Assembly: GCA_964404285.1 (NCBI GenBank)
Contig: CAYOJK010000003.1
Span: 1-64,000 of the forward strand
Origin: JBASEY01 sp964404285
GTDB taxonomy: Bacteria; CSSED10-310
Length of the DNA stretch: 64,000 nucleotides
Direction: 5' to 3'
The notes beneath the pieces were generated by a model. It searched no databases. It saw nothing but the letters and a program-made list of their open reading frames with translations, and had not been told where the DNA came from. Within the stretch, counting starts at the first letter, position 1; each line of letters opens with the position of its first letter. A program made the translations under genes and the position numbers. Shown one piece after another: positions 52,985 through 62,596 of this stretch.

Positions 52985-55603
52985 ATGGAGGAGAAATTTT
53001 CATTTGGCGATATCGAAAAGCGCCGACAGAAAATCTGGGAAGATCAGAAAGCGTTTGAATATGCTGAAAACATAGACAAACAAAAATTTTATTGTTTGGA
53101 AATGTATCCTTATCCTTCTGGAAAATTGCATATGGGTCATGTCAGGAATTATGCGATCGGTGATGCCATAGCACGCTTTAAAATTATGAACGGGTTTGCT
53201 GTTCTGCACCCTATGGGCTGGGATGGGTTCGGCTTACCCGCGGAAAACGCAGCTATTGAAAGGGGAATTCATCCGGCTGAATGGACTCAAGCAAACATAG
53301 ATCATATGCGGGATCAATTGAAACGGATCGGTTACGCATTTGACTGGTCAAGGGAAATTGCCACCTGTCATCCTGAATATTATAGATGGTGCCAATGGCT
53401 ATTCCTGCAGATGTATCAGAAAGGTTTGGCTTACCGAAAGACGACCGAGGTGAATTGGTGTGGAAAATGTGAAACCGTTTTAGCCAATGAGCAGGTTGAA
53501 TCCGGCAATGTTTGCTGGCGATGTGGATCTGAAGTAGAAGTTCGTGAAATGGACGGCTGGTTTTTTAAAACCACTGACTATGCCGAAGCTTTGCTGAAGG
53601 ATCAACAATTACTTGAGGGGCATTGGCCCGAAAAAGTGCTGACCATGCAAAAAAATTGGATAGGGCGAAGTGAAGGCGCCTACGTTGACTTTCCTGTCGA
53701 TCAATCAGACAAAAAAATACGTGTGTTCACGACTCGACCCGATACATTGTATGGTGCAACATTCCTGGTTTTAGCTCCTGAAAACCCGTTGGCGCTTGAA
53801 CTGGCGGCTTCGGATGATAGACGAAACGCGGTTCGTGATTTTGCTGAAAAAGTTCGACATATAGACATTATTGAACGAACAGATGTCGGTATTCCAAAAG
53901 AAGGTTGCTTTACAGGAGCCTATGCCGTCAATCTTCTAACAGAAGAAAAAATACCGATTTGGGTCAGTGACTTTGTGTTATGGGGATATGGAACCGGCGC
54001 AATCATGTCGGTACCGGCACATGACCAAAGAGACTTCGAGTTTGCTAGAAAATATAATCTCCCCATACGGATTGTCATTGCTCCAGAAGGCCGAAATCTC
54101 GACTCAGAATGCATGGAAGAAGCCTTTGAAGCTATTGGAAACATGGTTAATTCAGGACCGTTTAACGGCCTTAAAAGCGATGATGGAATAATAAAAATAA
54201 CACGTTATTTAGAAAAGAAGGGTATCGGGGAATACGCAGTTACCTATAGGCTCAAAGACTGGGGTATTTCCAGACAGCGCTATTGGGGCACCCCTATTCC
54301 GATAATCAACTGTGATGATTGTGGCGCTGTGCCTGTCCCAGAAAAAGATCTGCCGGTACTACTACCGAAAGATATTCCAATCGACTGGTCGAAGGGCGGC
54401 AATCCTTTAGCGCTGGTTAAAGAGTTCACGGTGACCTCGTGTCCAGTATGCGGAAAGCCGGCTAGACGGGAAACGGATACAATGGACACATTTGTCGATT
54501 CATCATGGTATTACAGCAGATATTGTGATCCACGAAATACGAAACAAATAGTTGACCCAAAGAAGAATAACTATTGGATGCCTGTAGATCAGTATATCGG
54601 TGGTATCGAACATGCTGTGATGCACCTGCTTTATGCCCGATTTATTCACAAAGTTCTACGAGACCTTGGGTATGCTGAATCTGATGAACCTTTTTCCCGG
54701 CTACTGACACAGGGCATGGTTTGTTTGACGGTCTTGAGGTGTCCTAAAGATGGTTATTTATATCCGGAAGAAGCAATCGACAATGGTGATGGATCATTTA
54801 CGTGCAAAATTTGTGGTCATCAGGTGGAGATTGGTCGATCGGAAAAAATGTCTAAATCGAAACGAAACACAAAGGATCCGGAAGAATATTTAGCAAAATA
54901 TGGTGCGGATGCGATACGTGTTTTCTCGCTGTTTGCCGCTCCTCCTGTAAAAGATTTGGATTGGAATGACAGTGGAGTAGAAGGTGTCTTTAGGTTTCTG
55001 AAACGTCTTTGGAGGTTTGTCTATGATCATGAAGACCTTCTTCAGGGGTGTGTCGTTGATTCCGCCATTAAAAAGGGAGACTGTTGCAAAATAGCAGAAA
55101 GTCTCAGACAAAAAACCCATATGACGATTAAACGGGTATCCCAAGATTTTGAAGGACGATACCATTTTAACACCTCGATCAGCGCCTGTATGGAAATAAT
55201 CAATCAATTGTATGCTATCGCAATCCCTGATGACACTCATCGAGACTATTCCGATATTAGGATGGCGGTTCGAGAAGCGGTGAAATCAGTTCTGCAAATG
55301 CTGAATCCATTTGCTCCTCATATATGTGAAGAATTATGGAGCATACTTGGTGGTGAAAATCTGCTGGCATTAGGACCGTGGCCGGATTGGGACGAGGATA
55401 TCGCCTCAGAAAAAACCATTGAAATACCCATACAGATAAACGGAAAACTAAGAACTCGGTTGACTACAGAATTAGATACCTCGAATGAGCTTCTAGAAGA
55501 GATGGTCAGGCATAACGATGTCGTTTTATCTTGGCTGGAAGGCAAATCGATCGTCAAAGTGATCATTGTGCCGAATAAATTGGTTAACGTGGTTATTAAA
55601 TGA
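52985..55603 (+). CDS. leuS: Leucyl-tRNA synthetase
   Basis: The 872-residue enzyme has HMGH at 49-52 (class I HIGH box) and KMSKS near 622. The CP1 editing domain lies in between (TTRPDTLYGATF near 255), the CxxC zinc knuckle pairs (CGKCE, CWRCG and CDDCG, CPVCG) are present, and an anticodon-binding domain ends the chain. A GGAGGG site precedes the ATG. It overlaps lptE by four bases. Confidence 0.97.
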   Translation: MEEKFSFGDIEKRRQKIWEDQKAFEYAENIDKQKFYCLEMYPYPSGKLHMGHVRNYAIGDAIARFKIMNGFAVLHPMGWDGFGLPAENAAIERGIHPAEWTQANIDHMRDQLKRIGYAFDWSREIATCHPEYYRWCQWLFLQMYQKGLAYRKTTEVNWCGKCETVLANEQVESGNVCWRCGSEVEVREMDGWFFKTTDYAEALLKDQQLLEGHWPEKVLTMQKNWIGRSEGAYVDFPVDQSDKKIRVFTTRPDTLYGATFLVLAPENPLALELAASDDRRNAVRDFAEKVRHIDIIERTDVGIPKEGCFTGAYAVNLLTEEKIPIWVSDFVLWGYGTGAIMSVPAHDQRDFEFARKYNLPIRIVIAPEGRNLDSECMEEAFEAIGNMVNSGPFNGLKSDDGIIKITRYLEKKGIGEYAVTYRLKDWGISRQRYWGTPIPIINCDDCGAVPVPEKDLPVLLPKDIPIDWSKGGNPLALVKEFTVTSCPVCGKPARRETDTMDTFVDSSWYYSRYCDPRNTKQIVDPKKNNYWMPVDQYIGGIEHAVMHLLYARFIHKVLRDLGYAESDEPFSRLLTQGMVCLTVLRCPKDGYLYPEEAIDNGDGSFTCKICGHQVEIGRSEKMSKSKRNTKDPEEYLAKYGADAIRVFSLFAAPPVKDLDWNDSGVEGVFRFLKRLWRFVYDHEDLLQGCVVDSAIKKGDCCKIAESLRQKTHMTIKRVSQDFEGRYHFNTSISACMEIINQLYAIAIPDDTHRDYSDIRMAVREAVKSVLQMLNPFAPHICEELWSILGGENLLALGPWPDWDEDIASEKTIEIPIQINGKLRTRLTTELDTSNELLEEMVRHNDVVLSWLEGKSIVKVIIVPNKLVNVVIK

Positions 55604-56115
55604 GTCTGAATAAATTGATTATTTTCTTGCCGATCATTTTTCTGGTGTCGGCATGTGGTTATACGTTAACCGGATTGGGAAACTCGTTGCCGCCGCATAT
55701 GCAGAATATTGCTGTGCCTGTATTCCAGAATGAAACTTATGAATATGGCTTGGAGAGGATTATTACTCAGGAGTTGGCGACATCATTCAATCGCCGTTCA
55801 GGGATACGGGTTGTTCAAAAACTGAATGATGCCGACGCAGTTTTAGAAGGCACGATAAAACTATATGAATATGTTCCAACTTTGAATGCTCAACGACAAG
55901 TGACGCAGTATTATATTAACATCACAGCAGACCTGAAGTTGAAGGATTTGGTGAAAAATACGGTATATTGGGAAAACAAGGCCTATCGATTTCATGAAGT
56001 ATATAAAATTACTGATGGTGTAGGATCGGTTGAAGCGAACCGGCTTCGAGCTTGGGAGAATGCCGCAAAAGACTTTGCTGAAAGTATTTCAAGCATTCTT
56101 TTAGAAGGTTTTTAA
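55600..56115 (+). CDS. lptE: LPS-assembly lipoprotein LptE
   Basis: A lipoprotein signal peptide ends in LVSAC with Cys19 as the lipidation site, followed by GYTLTGLGNSLPPHMQNIAVPVFQN, cut here to its key GYxL and F-x-N marks, typical of LptE. LptE plugs the LptD barrel in LPS export to the outer surface. Position directly after leuS is the usual one. Its stop overlaps the wzm ATG by one base. Confidence 0.9.
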   Translation: MSLNKLIIFLPIIFLVSACGYTLTGLGNSLPPHMQNIAVPVFQNETYEYGLERIITQELATSFNRRSGIRVVQKLNDADAVLEGTIKLYEYVPTLNAQRQVTQYYINITADLKLKDLVKNTVYWENKAYRFHEVYKITDGVGSVEANRLRAWENAAKDFAESISSILLEGF

Positions 56116-56909
56116 TGGGTAACTTACTTCCAAGTCGTAACACCTGGGAATTGCTGGGAAACTTTACTGTTCGTAATTTAAAGCTGAAATATCAGTCATC
56201 GTTTCTGGGTTTTCTCTGGTCTTTGATCACACCTCTTATGCAGATGATGATTTATACGGTTGTTTTCAGCTTGATCATTCGAGTCAATGTCGACTGGCCT
56301 TTTGCCGTATTCCTGCTGACCGCCCAATTACCTTGGCTGTTTTTCTCTAATTGTTTAATGATGGGGGCCAGCAGTGTCATTGAACACGGAAATCTGATTA
56401 AAAAAGTTAGTTTTAAGCGAGTTTTGTTACCAATTGCCACCGTGTGTTCAAACTTGATCAACTTTATTTTGACATTATTGGTTCTGGTGCTTTTTCTGGC
56501 AGCGTACAAAATACCTTTCACTGTTCATATTTTGTATCTGATTCCGGCGATTCTAATCCTGGCATTGTTTTCATTAGGGCTGACTTTTATCACATCGGCT
56601 TTAGCTGTTTTTTTTCGTGATATTTTTCATATTTTAGAGGTGATTTTGCTGGTCTGGTTCTGGTCTGTTCCTGTCGTATATCCGATTACCTATTTAAATG
56701 ACATTCCACCTAAATGGGGCTGGCTGGTAATGGTCTATCGCCTAAATCCTATGGTTCATATGCTGGAACTGTTTCGATTTACGTTTTTATACCAACAATC
56801 TCCATCGATAAAGTCGATAAGCTATGCGGCATTGTCGGCAATTATCAGTGTTTTATTGGGATATATAGTCTTTCGAAAAGTGGCGCCACGGTTTGCGCGT
56901 GAGATATAA
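56115..56909 (+). CDS. wzm: ABC-2 polysaccharide export permease (Wzm-like)
   Basis: Six membrane helices and the phrases VRNLKLKYQSSFLGFLWSLI near residue 18 and YRLNPMVHMLELFR near 215 identify the polysaccharide/polyol phosphate ABC-2 permease family. With Wzt it exports undecaprenyl-linked O-polysaccharide. It lies between lptE and wzt. Confidence 0.92.
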   Translation: MGNLLPSRNTWELLGNFTVRNLKLKYQSSFLGFLWSLITPLMQMMIYTVVFSLIIRVNVDWPFAVFLLTAQLPWLFFSNCLMMGASSVIEHGNLIKKVSFKRVLLPIATVCSNLINFILTLLVLVLFLAAYKIPFTVHILYLIPAILILALFSLGLTFITSALAVFFRDIFHILEVILLVWFWSVPVVYPITYLNDIPPKWGWLVMVYRLNPMVHMLELFRFTFLYQQSPSIKSISYAALSAIISVLLGYIVFRKVAPRFAREI

Positions 56910-56910
56910 C

Positions 56911-58155
56911 ATGAAAAACAGTGTAGAATCCGACAATGTGAGTGTTCTGTTCAAACGGTATCGGGAAAAAAACCGTATGCTGCGTTGGACTTTATTGAAT
57001 CAATTGAGAAAGCGCCAGCCCAATGAGGCGTTTTGGGCATTGAAGGATGTCACATTTTCTGTTCGTCCTGGGGAAACATTTGGAATCATAGGAAAAAATG
57101 GATCAGGTAAATCCACCTTGTTAAAATTGATAACCGGAATAATGAATCCTGATTTTGGTAAAATCGAAATTAATGGAAGAGTGTCAGCTCTTTTGGAGCT
57201 CGGCGCTGGATTTCATCCCGATTTGACGGGTACTGAGAATATTTACTTGAATGGATCGATAATGGGTTTAACTCGATCTGAAATACGTGCGAGATTTGAT
57301 GAAATTGTGCGCTTTTCAGAATTGGAAGATTTTATAGATACCCCAATAAAACATTATAGCTCAGGAATGTATATGCGGTTGGGTTTCAGTATAGCGATCA
57401 ACGTTGATCCCGATATTTTAGTCATCGACGAAGTCTTGGCTGTCGGTGACCAAGGATTCCAAGGAAAATGTCTGGACAAAATAAGAGATTTCAAGCGTAA
57501 AGGAAAAACTATTATTTTTGTTTCTCATGATTTAAGTGTCACGAGCCAATTATGCTCACGGGCAATCTGGTTGGAAGAGGGGCAAGTTGCCGCTCGAGGC
57601 AGCACTCAAAGAGTGGTGGAATCTTATAAGGCTATGGTTCAGGATGATATGGAAAGTCGCCTCGAAGATGACCATAAGCAAGTTCAGATAGATGTTGAAT
57701 CCCGATGGGGTAATCGCCAGGTCGAAATTACCCGGGTTGAATTTTTTGACGCTGAAGGCCAAATCAAACATCGATTTAAAACGGGTGAAACGTTGAGGGC
57801 TAAAATTTCTTGGCGGACAAATAGTCGAATACCAAAACCAGTTTTTGGGGTTGGTATACACCGGAATGATGGTGTTCATGTCAACGGGCCAAACACCAAG
57901 TTTTGTGGTGAAATCCCAGCATATATCGAGGGTATCGGTGCAACATGGTATGAGATCGAAGTATTGAATCTTTTGCCCGGCACGTATTATTTTTCTGCTG
58001 CTGTATATGATTACGGCATTACACAGCCCTTTGATCATCATGAACAATTATATCCTTTTATGGTAATCCCCGGGGATTGCAACGAAGAATACGGCACTTT
58101 TTTCATGCCATCAAAATGGTCTTATGAGGGAGATTATGGTTCAATCACCGGCTGA
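56911..58155 (+). CDS. wzt: Polysaccharide export ATPase with C-terminal carbohydrate-binding domain (Wzt-like)
   Basis: The nucleotide domain has Walker A GKNGSGKST near residue 65, the signature YSSGMYMRLGF near 150 and Walker B ILVIDEVLAVGD near 170. From about 245 to 415 is a beta-rich Wzt C-terminal domain (RFKTGETLRAKISW, then LLPGTYYFSAAVYD), which reads the end of the glycan chain in Wzt proteins. The open frame also starts at a TTG at 56893, but the ATG at 56911 after the wzm stop is preferred. Confidence 0.92.
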   Translation: MKNSVESDNVSVLFKRYREKNRMLRWTLLNQLRKRQPNEAFWALKDVTFSVRPGETFGIIGKNGSGKSTLLKLITGIMNPDFGKIEINGRVSALLELGAGFHPDLTGTENIYLNGSIMGLTRSEIRARFDEIVRFSELEDFIDTPIKHYSSGMYMRLGFSIAINVDPDILVIDEVLAVGDQGFQGKCLDKIRDFKRKGKTIIFVSHDLSVTSQLCSRAIWLEEGQVAARGSTQRVVESYKAMVQDDMESRLEDDHKQVQIDVESRWGNRQVEITRVEFFDAEGQIKHRFKTGETLRAKISWRTNSRIPKPVFGVGIHRNDGVHVNGPNTKFCGEIPAYIEGIGATWYEIEVLNLLPGTYYFSAAVYDYGITQPFDHHEQLYPFMVIPGDCNEEYGTFFMPSKWSYEGDYGSITG

Positions 58156-58384
58156 TGAAAATGCTAGACTGAGGCAAGCGTTAGAAGAAAAAAATCAACT
58201 TGTTGAAAAACAAAATGAGATTATCAATCAGCAGCTCGATATGATCACGGATACGGCGATTAAGCTTAAACATGCAGAAACACAGATTCATGATTTGACC
58301 GTTGAAAACACAACATTAAAAACATTTCGGGACAAAGTGCACAACACAGTTATCTATCGTGTTTTAAAATGGTTTAAACCATGA
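58136..58384 (+). CDS. Small coiled-coil protein (82 aa)
   Basis: Residues about 8-65 form a continuous heptad coiled coil (ARLRQALEEKNQLVEKQNEI and on), ending in a basic aromatic tail YRVLKWFKP. Such coiled coils with a short terminal membrane-binding helix occur on O-antigen chain-length control or methylating proteins (WbdD). It overlaps wzt by 20 bases and the next gene by four. An upstream ATG at 58124 has no ribosome site, while GAGGGAG precedes 58136. Confidence 0.7.
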   Translation: MVQSPADENARLRQALEEKNQLVEKQNEIINQQLDMITDTAIKLKHAETQIHDLTVENTTLKTFRDKVHNTVIYRVLKWFKP

Positions 58385-58641
58385 CAAAGCAAAGCACACT
58401 TTATGAATGGCGCAACCGGAGCAGAGAAATATCTGGTAAAACACATCATTTGCTGAAACGTTTTGATGGAGTATGTTTTTACCTGGATGATATGTTTCGG
58501 TACGCTTTGGAAAACTATTCCAAACCAGAAAAGTTGGATTCTGAGCTGCTTAAAATGGGCGCTGATAAGAATGAGATTGTTGATATTTTGAACATGCTCA
58601 ACTTAGCAGGATTGATAGAGCTTAGCGATTCTAATGAATAA
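58381..58641 (+). CDS. Small hypothetical protein (86 aa)
   Basis: This small helical protein overlaps both neighbours (4 and 8 bases), which supports it as real. The C-terminal half (LLKMGADKNEIVDILNMLNLAGLIEL) looks like a winged-helix or PqqD-like fold, with no key residues I can name. It lies between wzt, the coiled-coil gene and a glycosyltransferase, so a role in making or exporting the glycan is likely, but unproven. Confidence 0.6.
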   Translation: MTKQSTLYEWRNRSREISGKTHHLLKRFDGVCFYLDDMFRYALENYSKPEKLDSELLKMGADKNEIVDILNMLNLAGLIELSDSNE

Positions 58642-59944
58642 TTCTTCTAAACCTAATATTGGCATACTGACAGAAAGAATGACACTTGGTTACGGGGTTG
58701 ACGTGGTCATTCATGAACAGGCAATACGGCTGGTTCAAAGAGGCTATTCTGTAACCGTGTTTCCTGCCTGGAAAACAAACCTGTATGACAACCAGCCGTA
58801 TGATATCGTGCCACTGGCAGAAGAGTGCAACGGGATTCCTGATTTTTTTTCACCCGAATTCCTGACAAAGGCATTTGAAATCATTAATAAATACGATATT
58901 GGAATCTGGATTATTCATACGCCGCCTTTTTATTTTTGGCTTCATCATTTTCATACTCCGGTGATCATGGTGGAACACGGGACGCCTCCAGGTAAGTATT
59001 TCAGTTATCGGCAAGGAAAACGTCTGGACAGACAAACAAGAAGGCGACATCGAAATGCTTTTAGAAGTTTGCGGCCCGGTGATGGGCTAGTTGCCATATC
59101 CGAATATATTCGATCAGAATTGCCGATGGATGTTCAACGATGGACCAGGGTGATTTATAACGGAGCAGATCACTATCCTAAGGCATCTCAACAGGAAATC
59201 GATGCTTTTCGAAAAGCGACAAATGTGAAGCCTGATGAGGTTCTTGTTGTATGGGTTGGCCGAATTCAACCGCAAAAAGACCCACAACGGTATAAAGGGC
59301 TCGGCCAACTTCTTCGCTTGGGCAAGAAAATTCAAATGGAAAAAAGCCCAATCCGACTAGTTGCTGTCGGACGTGGTGATGAATCTGTCGAACCCTTGTT
59401 GAAAAATGTGGGTGTAATGCCTTTTTTGAATCAACCTCGAGAAAAAATGGCAGCGATTTATGCTGGCGCAGACATATTTCTGAATACCTCCAAATGGGAA
59501 GGATTCAATTTACCGTTGGCCGAGGCTCAATTTCAGGGAACACCGGTGATCGCTCTAAATGTGTGTGCTCACCCTGAAGTTGTTTCGAACGGGTTTTCCG
59601 GTGTTTTGGTCAACTCTCCTACTGAATTGTTTTCAACAGTTGTCAAACTCGCTAAAGATCCGGAACGTCGTAATCAGTTAAGTGTTGGAGCTATTCGACA
59701 TATTGCTGAATTTTCTTGGGAAAAGAATATCGATGAACTCGAAAAGCTGATCCATTGTTCATTAAAAATTTACCAATCTAAAGATCCAGCTCAACCATTG
59801 ACAGTCGAACTCAAAAAGAACCGAAAATATTACATGGATTATGCTGAATACCTACTATTTCAGCTAGGCTGGAAAACATTCATTAAAGAATGTTGCGGAT
59901 GGGTCAAACGCAGACTTCCGTGGCGAAAAAGAAAAGAAGAATAG
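58634..59944 (+). CDS. Glycosyltransferase family 4-type protein
   Basis: The 436-residue protein has GT-B layout. The N-terminal half includes LGYGVDVVIHEQAIRLVQRG, and the C-terminal half has WVGRIQPQKDP, then the E-x7-E motif in WEGFNLPLAEAQ near 300, where the nucleotide sugar binds. A basic C-terminal extension of about 40 residues ends in RRLPWRKRKEE, which could bind membranes. It follows the small gene by overlap and probably adds sugars to the exported glycan. Confidence 0.88.
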   Translation: MNNSSKPNIGILTERMTLGYGVDVVIHEQAIRLVQRGYSVTVFPAWKTNLYDNQPYDIVPLAEECNGIPDFFSPEFLTKAFEIINKYDIGIWIIHTPPFYFWLHHFHTPVIMVEHGTPPGKYFSYRQGKRLDRQTRRRHRNAFRSLRPGDGLVAISEYIRSELPMDVQRWTRVIYNGADHYPKASQQEIDAFRKATNVKPDEVLVVWVGRIQPQKDPQRYKGLGQLLRLGKKIQMEKSPIRLVAVGRGDESVEPLLKNVGVMPFLNQPREKMAAIYAGADIFLNTSKWEGFNLPLAEAQFQGTPVIALNVCAHPEVVSNGFSGVLVNSPTELFSTVVKLAKDPERRNQLSVGAIRHIAEFSWEKNIDELEKLIHCSLKIYQSKDPAQPLTVELKKNRKYYMDYAEYLLFQLGWKTFIKECCGWVKRRLPWRKRKEE

Positions 59945-59949
59945 AGTGA

Positions 59950-61515
59950 CTAATTTGCTTCAATCAAAGTGTCTGAGACCTGTTTCAGCTTATAATACAA
60001 TAAATCCTTTTCTCCACTAGGCATAGGAACCCGAACCTCTTCATAATTGGCAATGAAATCAGGGTGATTCAAGATAGTCCATTCATCCAGGATTGCTGAG
60101 GATGAAAGGCTTTTTACTGCTTTTAGAGGTTCAGCATCTTCTTTGCGCACAGCGCCGGTGATGACAATATAGTCCGGTTTTTGCTTCAGAACATAATCAT
60201 CATCTCGTTTAAAATGACCTGGCAGAACATGGGTAAGTGTGTCAGGAAACGGTTGATGAGATATATGAGAATCACATAGCCCACGCATATCGATTGTCTG
60301 AAGGTCGGAATAAAAAGGCACTTTTCCGGCAGGAATGACGGCAACAACCTGATCATGTGCTGCATTTTCTCTCAAATGCAGACCTAGTTCTTTTAAAACA
60401 TCGACAGGAGGGTCCGTGCCAAGGATTTTTTGAGCAAAAAAGGAGCGCTCCATAAATCTTTCATTCGCTTTAATTCCATGAAAAAGAAGGTGGGTACACA
60501 TAAGAATAGTCAGTAAAATCGAAAAACGAGGGCTAACGTTCGTCGTTTTAGCAATAAAAACGGAAGCGCCCATAACAAGAAACGGTATGAGCGGAAGAAA
60601 AAACCTGTTTGCAGGCATCCAGTCACCACCCACCCAAACCACATAGGCAGAATAGACGATCGTCAATAATAAAATCGTCGATAGACCTTCAACTTTAGGG
60701 CGGATAAACAGGGCTAGAAGTATCAAAATAATGGTGGCTAAACCTCCCTGGAGTAAAAATCCTTTCAAATACAGAAACCCGCTATTAGCCAATTCTAGTC
60801 CGGGACAGGTTTTGACATAGAAGGTATTTGGCAGCCAATGTCCATAATAAGTTTTTCGCCAAAGTGCGTGAAAGAGGACCGGTAATAAAAAAACGATAGT
60901 TCTGATAATAAACGTCGGAAATTTGATTTTCCATTCACCTGATTTAACAAAGCTGTACCCGATAATGATTCCACCAATTAGCAGGCCTTCAGGCCTGGTC
61001 AATGTCGCCAGAGCAAATGTCAGTCCTGACAATATCCCTAACCACCCTCTTCGTTCTTCCAATCCCATGAACAACGTTCCAAGTAGAAGCAAAAATGTGA
61101 ACATAGGTGTTTCCATGCCTGTATGGGACCATAGAGCTAACGATGGAGTCGCTGCTAAAAGTAAGACAGGGGCGGCAATATTAAAATCACTGGTCAGCTT
61201 CTTTTGACGATTTGCCCAAAGAAGCATCAGAATTAAAATTCCAATACTGAAGCAGACACCTATAAGCGCCGCTGTTTCGGGAAGGGGAAGCTTAAAATAG
61301 GCAATAGCTGAGAGCAGCATTATCCACAAAAAATTGGTGTAACCCTCAACAGGAACAGAACCTCGATTGAAAACCAAGCCGTGTCCATCAGCAAAATTGG
61401 TGGCAAAACGGTAACCAATAAAAGCATCATCGGTTGAATAGGAGTTGAAACAGCCCAACAATAAAAAGAACACTATAAATGCGATTACAATACCAAAACG
61501 GTTAAATTTGACCAC
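59950..61515 (-). CDS. Polytopic membrane glycosyltransferase, arabinofuranosyl/mannosyltransferase-like
   Basis: The 521-residue protein has about ten helices and a soluble C-terminus. The periplasmic loop after helix 1 reads STDDAFIGYRFATNFADGHG, then VFNRGSVPVEGYTNFLW, a pattern well known in bacterial GT-C enzymes with the catalytic Asp-Asp pair. It would use a polyprenyl-phosphate sugar. It converges on the GT4 gene with five bases between stops. Confidence 0.82.
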   Translation of the reverse strand: MVKFNRFGIVIAFIVFFLLLGCFNSYSTDDAFIGYRFATNFADGHGLVFNRGSVPVEGYTNFLWIMLLSAIAYFKLPLPETAALIGVCFSIGILILMLLWANRQKKLTSDFNIAAPVLLLAATPSLALWSHTGMETPMFTFLLLLGTLFMGLEERRGWLGILSGLTFALATLTRPEGLLIGGIIIGYSFVKSGEWKIKFPTFIIRTIVFLLPVLFHALWRKTYYGHWLPNTFYVKTCPGLELANSGFLYLKGFLLQGGLATIILILLALFIRPKVEGLSTILLLTIVYSAYVVWVGGDWMPANRFFLPLIPFLVMGASVFIAKTTNVSPRFSILLTILMCTHLLFHGIKANERFMERSFFAQKILGTDPPVDVLKELGLHLRENAAHDQVVAVIPAGKVPFYSDLQTIDMRGLCDSHISHQPFPDTLTHVLPGHFKRDDDYVLKQKPDYIVITGAVRKEDAEPLKAVKSLSSSAILDEWTILNHPDFIANYEEVRVPMPSGEKDLLYYKLKQVSDTLIEAN

Positions 61516-61544
61516 AGGTGTGATCTCCTTAAATAATATTTGCT

Positions 61545-62195
61545 CTATCGTCCTCCAAAGAGTGCATTAAAAAAATTGTCAGCAGCAGAATTCGATGATG
61601 ACGAGGACGAAGAAGATGAAGATGATGGTCGCCTTGTGGATGTGGGGACCTTCGATTGCGTGTTAGTGCGAGATGTTGATGATGAAGAGGAAGATGAATA
61701 TCCAGTTGATCGTGAAGGTGTGTAGCTTTGTCGATAATCCCCGGACCGGCCGGCGCCTGCACGGGAATATTCACCAGCGGCACCTGATCCTCCGGAACCA
61801 ACTATGGTTTTAGTTACCTTGAAAACAACAGGAATACCACCATCGTCTTCAATATTACCGACCGAGTTTTCAGGAATATACAACGGGGCCGCATCATCAG
61901 GAACCTCGGTTAGACTGGCATCATAGGAAACGACTCGGGCAATTCTTTCAAGCGGAAAAGTCGCGTTTAAGCCAGAAAGAAGGCTTTTAAAATAAACAGT
62001 TTCCCTCTCCAAATCAATTTCATATTGACTGATTTTCAATGCCGTTCCATTTGCCATGACAAGAGCATAACCGGTTGGTGAAATACTGTCTTCCTGTAAC
62101 GGTGACTCATCAGGTAAAACAGCAAATGCCGGCTGAACTATCAGAAAAGCGGCGAACAGAATAAATAAAACACAATGTGGATTTTTGTTCATCAC
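61545..62195 (-). CDS. Secreted protein with Ser-rich C-terminus
   Basis: A signal peptide (about 1-26, ending PAFA) is followed by a beta-rich domain of about 110 residues (YALVMANGTALKI, then LERIARVVSYDASLTEVPDDA). The last 60 residues are low complexity with two Ser runs (7 and 11 Ser) and a final FFNALFGG. The Ser runs use varied TCN codons, so the run is not a simple trinucleotide slip. Family unknown; GAGGTG precedes the ATG. Confidence 0.7.
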   Translation of the reverse strand: MMNKNPHCVLFILFAAFLIVQPAFAVLPDESPLQEDSISPTGYALVMANGTALKISQYEIDLERETVYFKSLLSGLNATFPLERIARVVSYDASLTEVPDDAAPLYIPENSVGNIEDDGGIPVVFKVTKTIVGSGGSGAAGEYSRAGAGRSGDYRQSYTPSRSTGYSSSSSSSTSRTNTQSKVPTSTRRPSSSSSSSSSSSNSAADNFFNALFGGR

Positions 62196-62343
62196 GCACC
62201 TCCAAGCGCTTACAATACTGTTTATTTACTTAATGGTCAATATACTCTATCACGAGAAAAATTTAATCTCCATTGATTTTTATCTTCGCAGTATGATAAA
62301 TCCAAAATGTCTTTGATCTGTTAACAATCAGGAGGTTTACAGA

Positions 62344-62574
62344 ATGAGTGAGACAATGAAAGAAAAAGTTGAAGCTGCGTTGGAGAAAATTCGTCCGTAT
62401 CTTCAAGCAGATGGCGGTGATATCCAACTGGTGGACGTAGAAGATGGAGTCGTAAAAGTTAGACTCCGTGGTGCTTGTGCGGGCTGTCCCGGCGCTACGA
62501 TGACGCTGAAAATGGGCGTCGAAAAAACACTGAAGGAGCAAATACCTGAAGTGAAGTATGTTGTAGCGGTTTGA
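62344..62574 (+). CDS. Nfu-type Fe-S scaffold domain protein
   Basis: The 76-residue protein is a stand-alone NifU C-terminal domain: IRPYLQADGGDIQLVDV, then CAGC at 45-48 as cluster ligands and ATMTLKMGVEKTL. Such proteins hold and pass on Fe-S clusters. An AGGAGG site precedes the ATG. It may be co-transcribed with the cytochrome gene 22 bases downstream. Confidence 0.95.
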   Translation: MSETMKEKVEAALEKIRPYLQADGGDIQLVDVEDGVVKVRLRGACAGCPGATMTLKMGVEKTLKEQIPEVKYVVAV

Positions 62575-62596
62575 TGATTATCCCCCAAATTTAAAT

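Noticed and set aside
61540..61725. Asp/Glu-rich plus-strand frame
   Set aside because: It is the reverse complement of the Ser-run region of the secreted protein at 61545-62195; the acidic repeats are mirror images of TCN codons.
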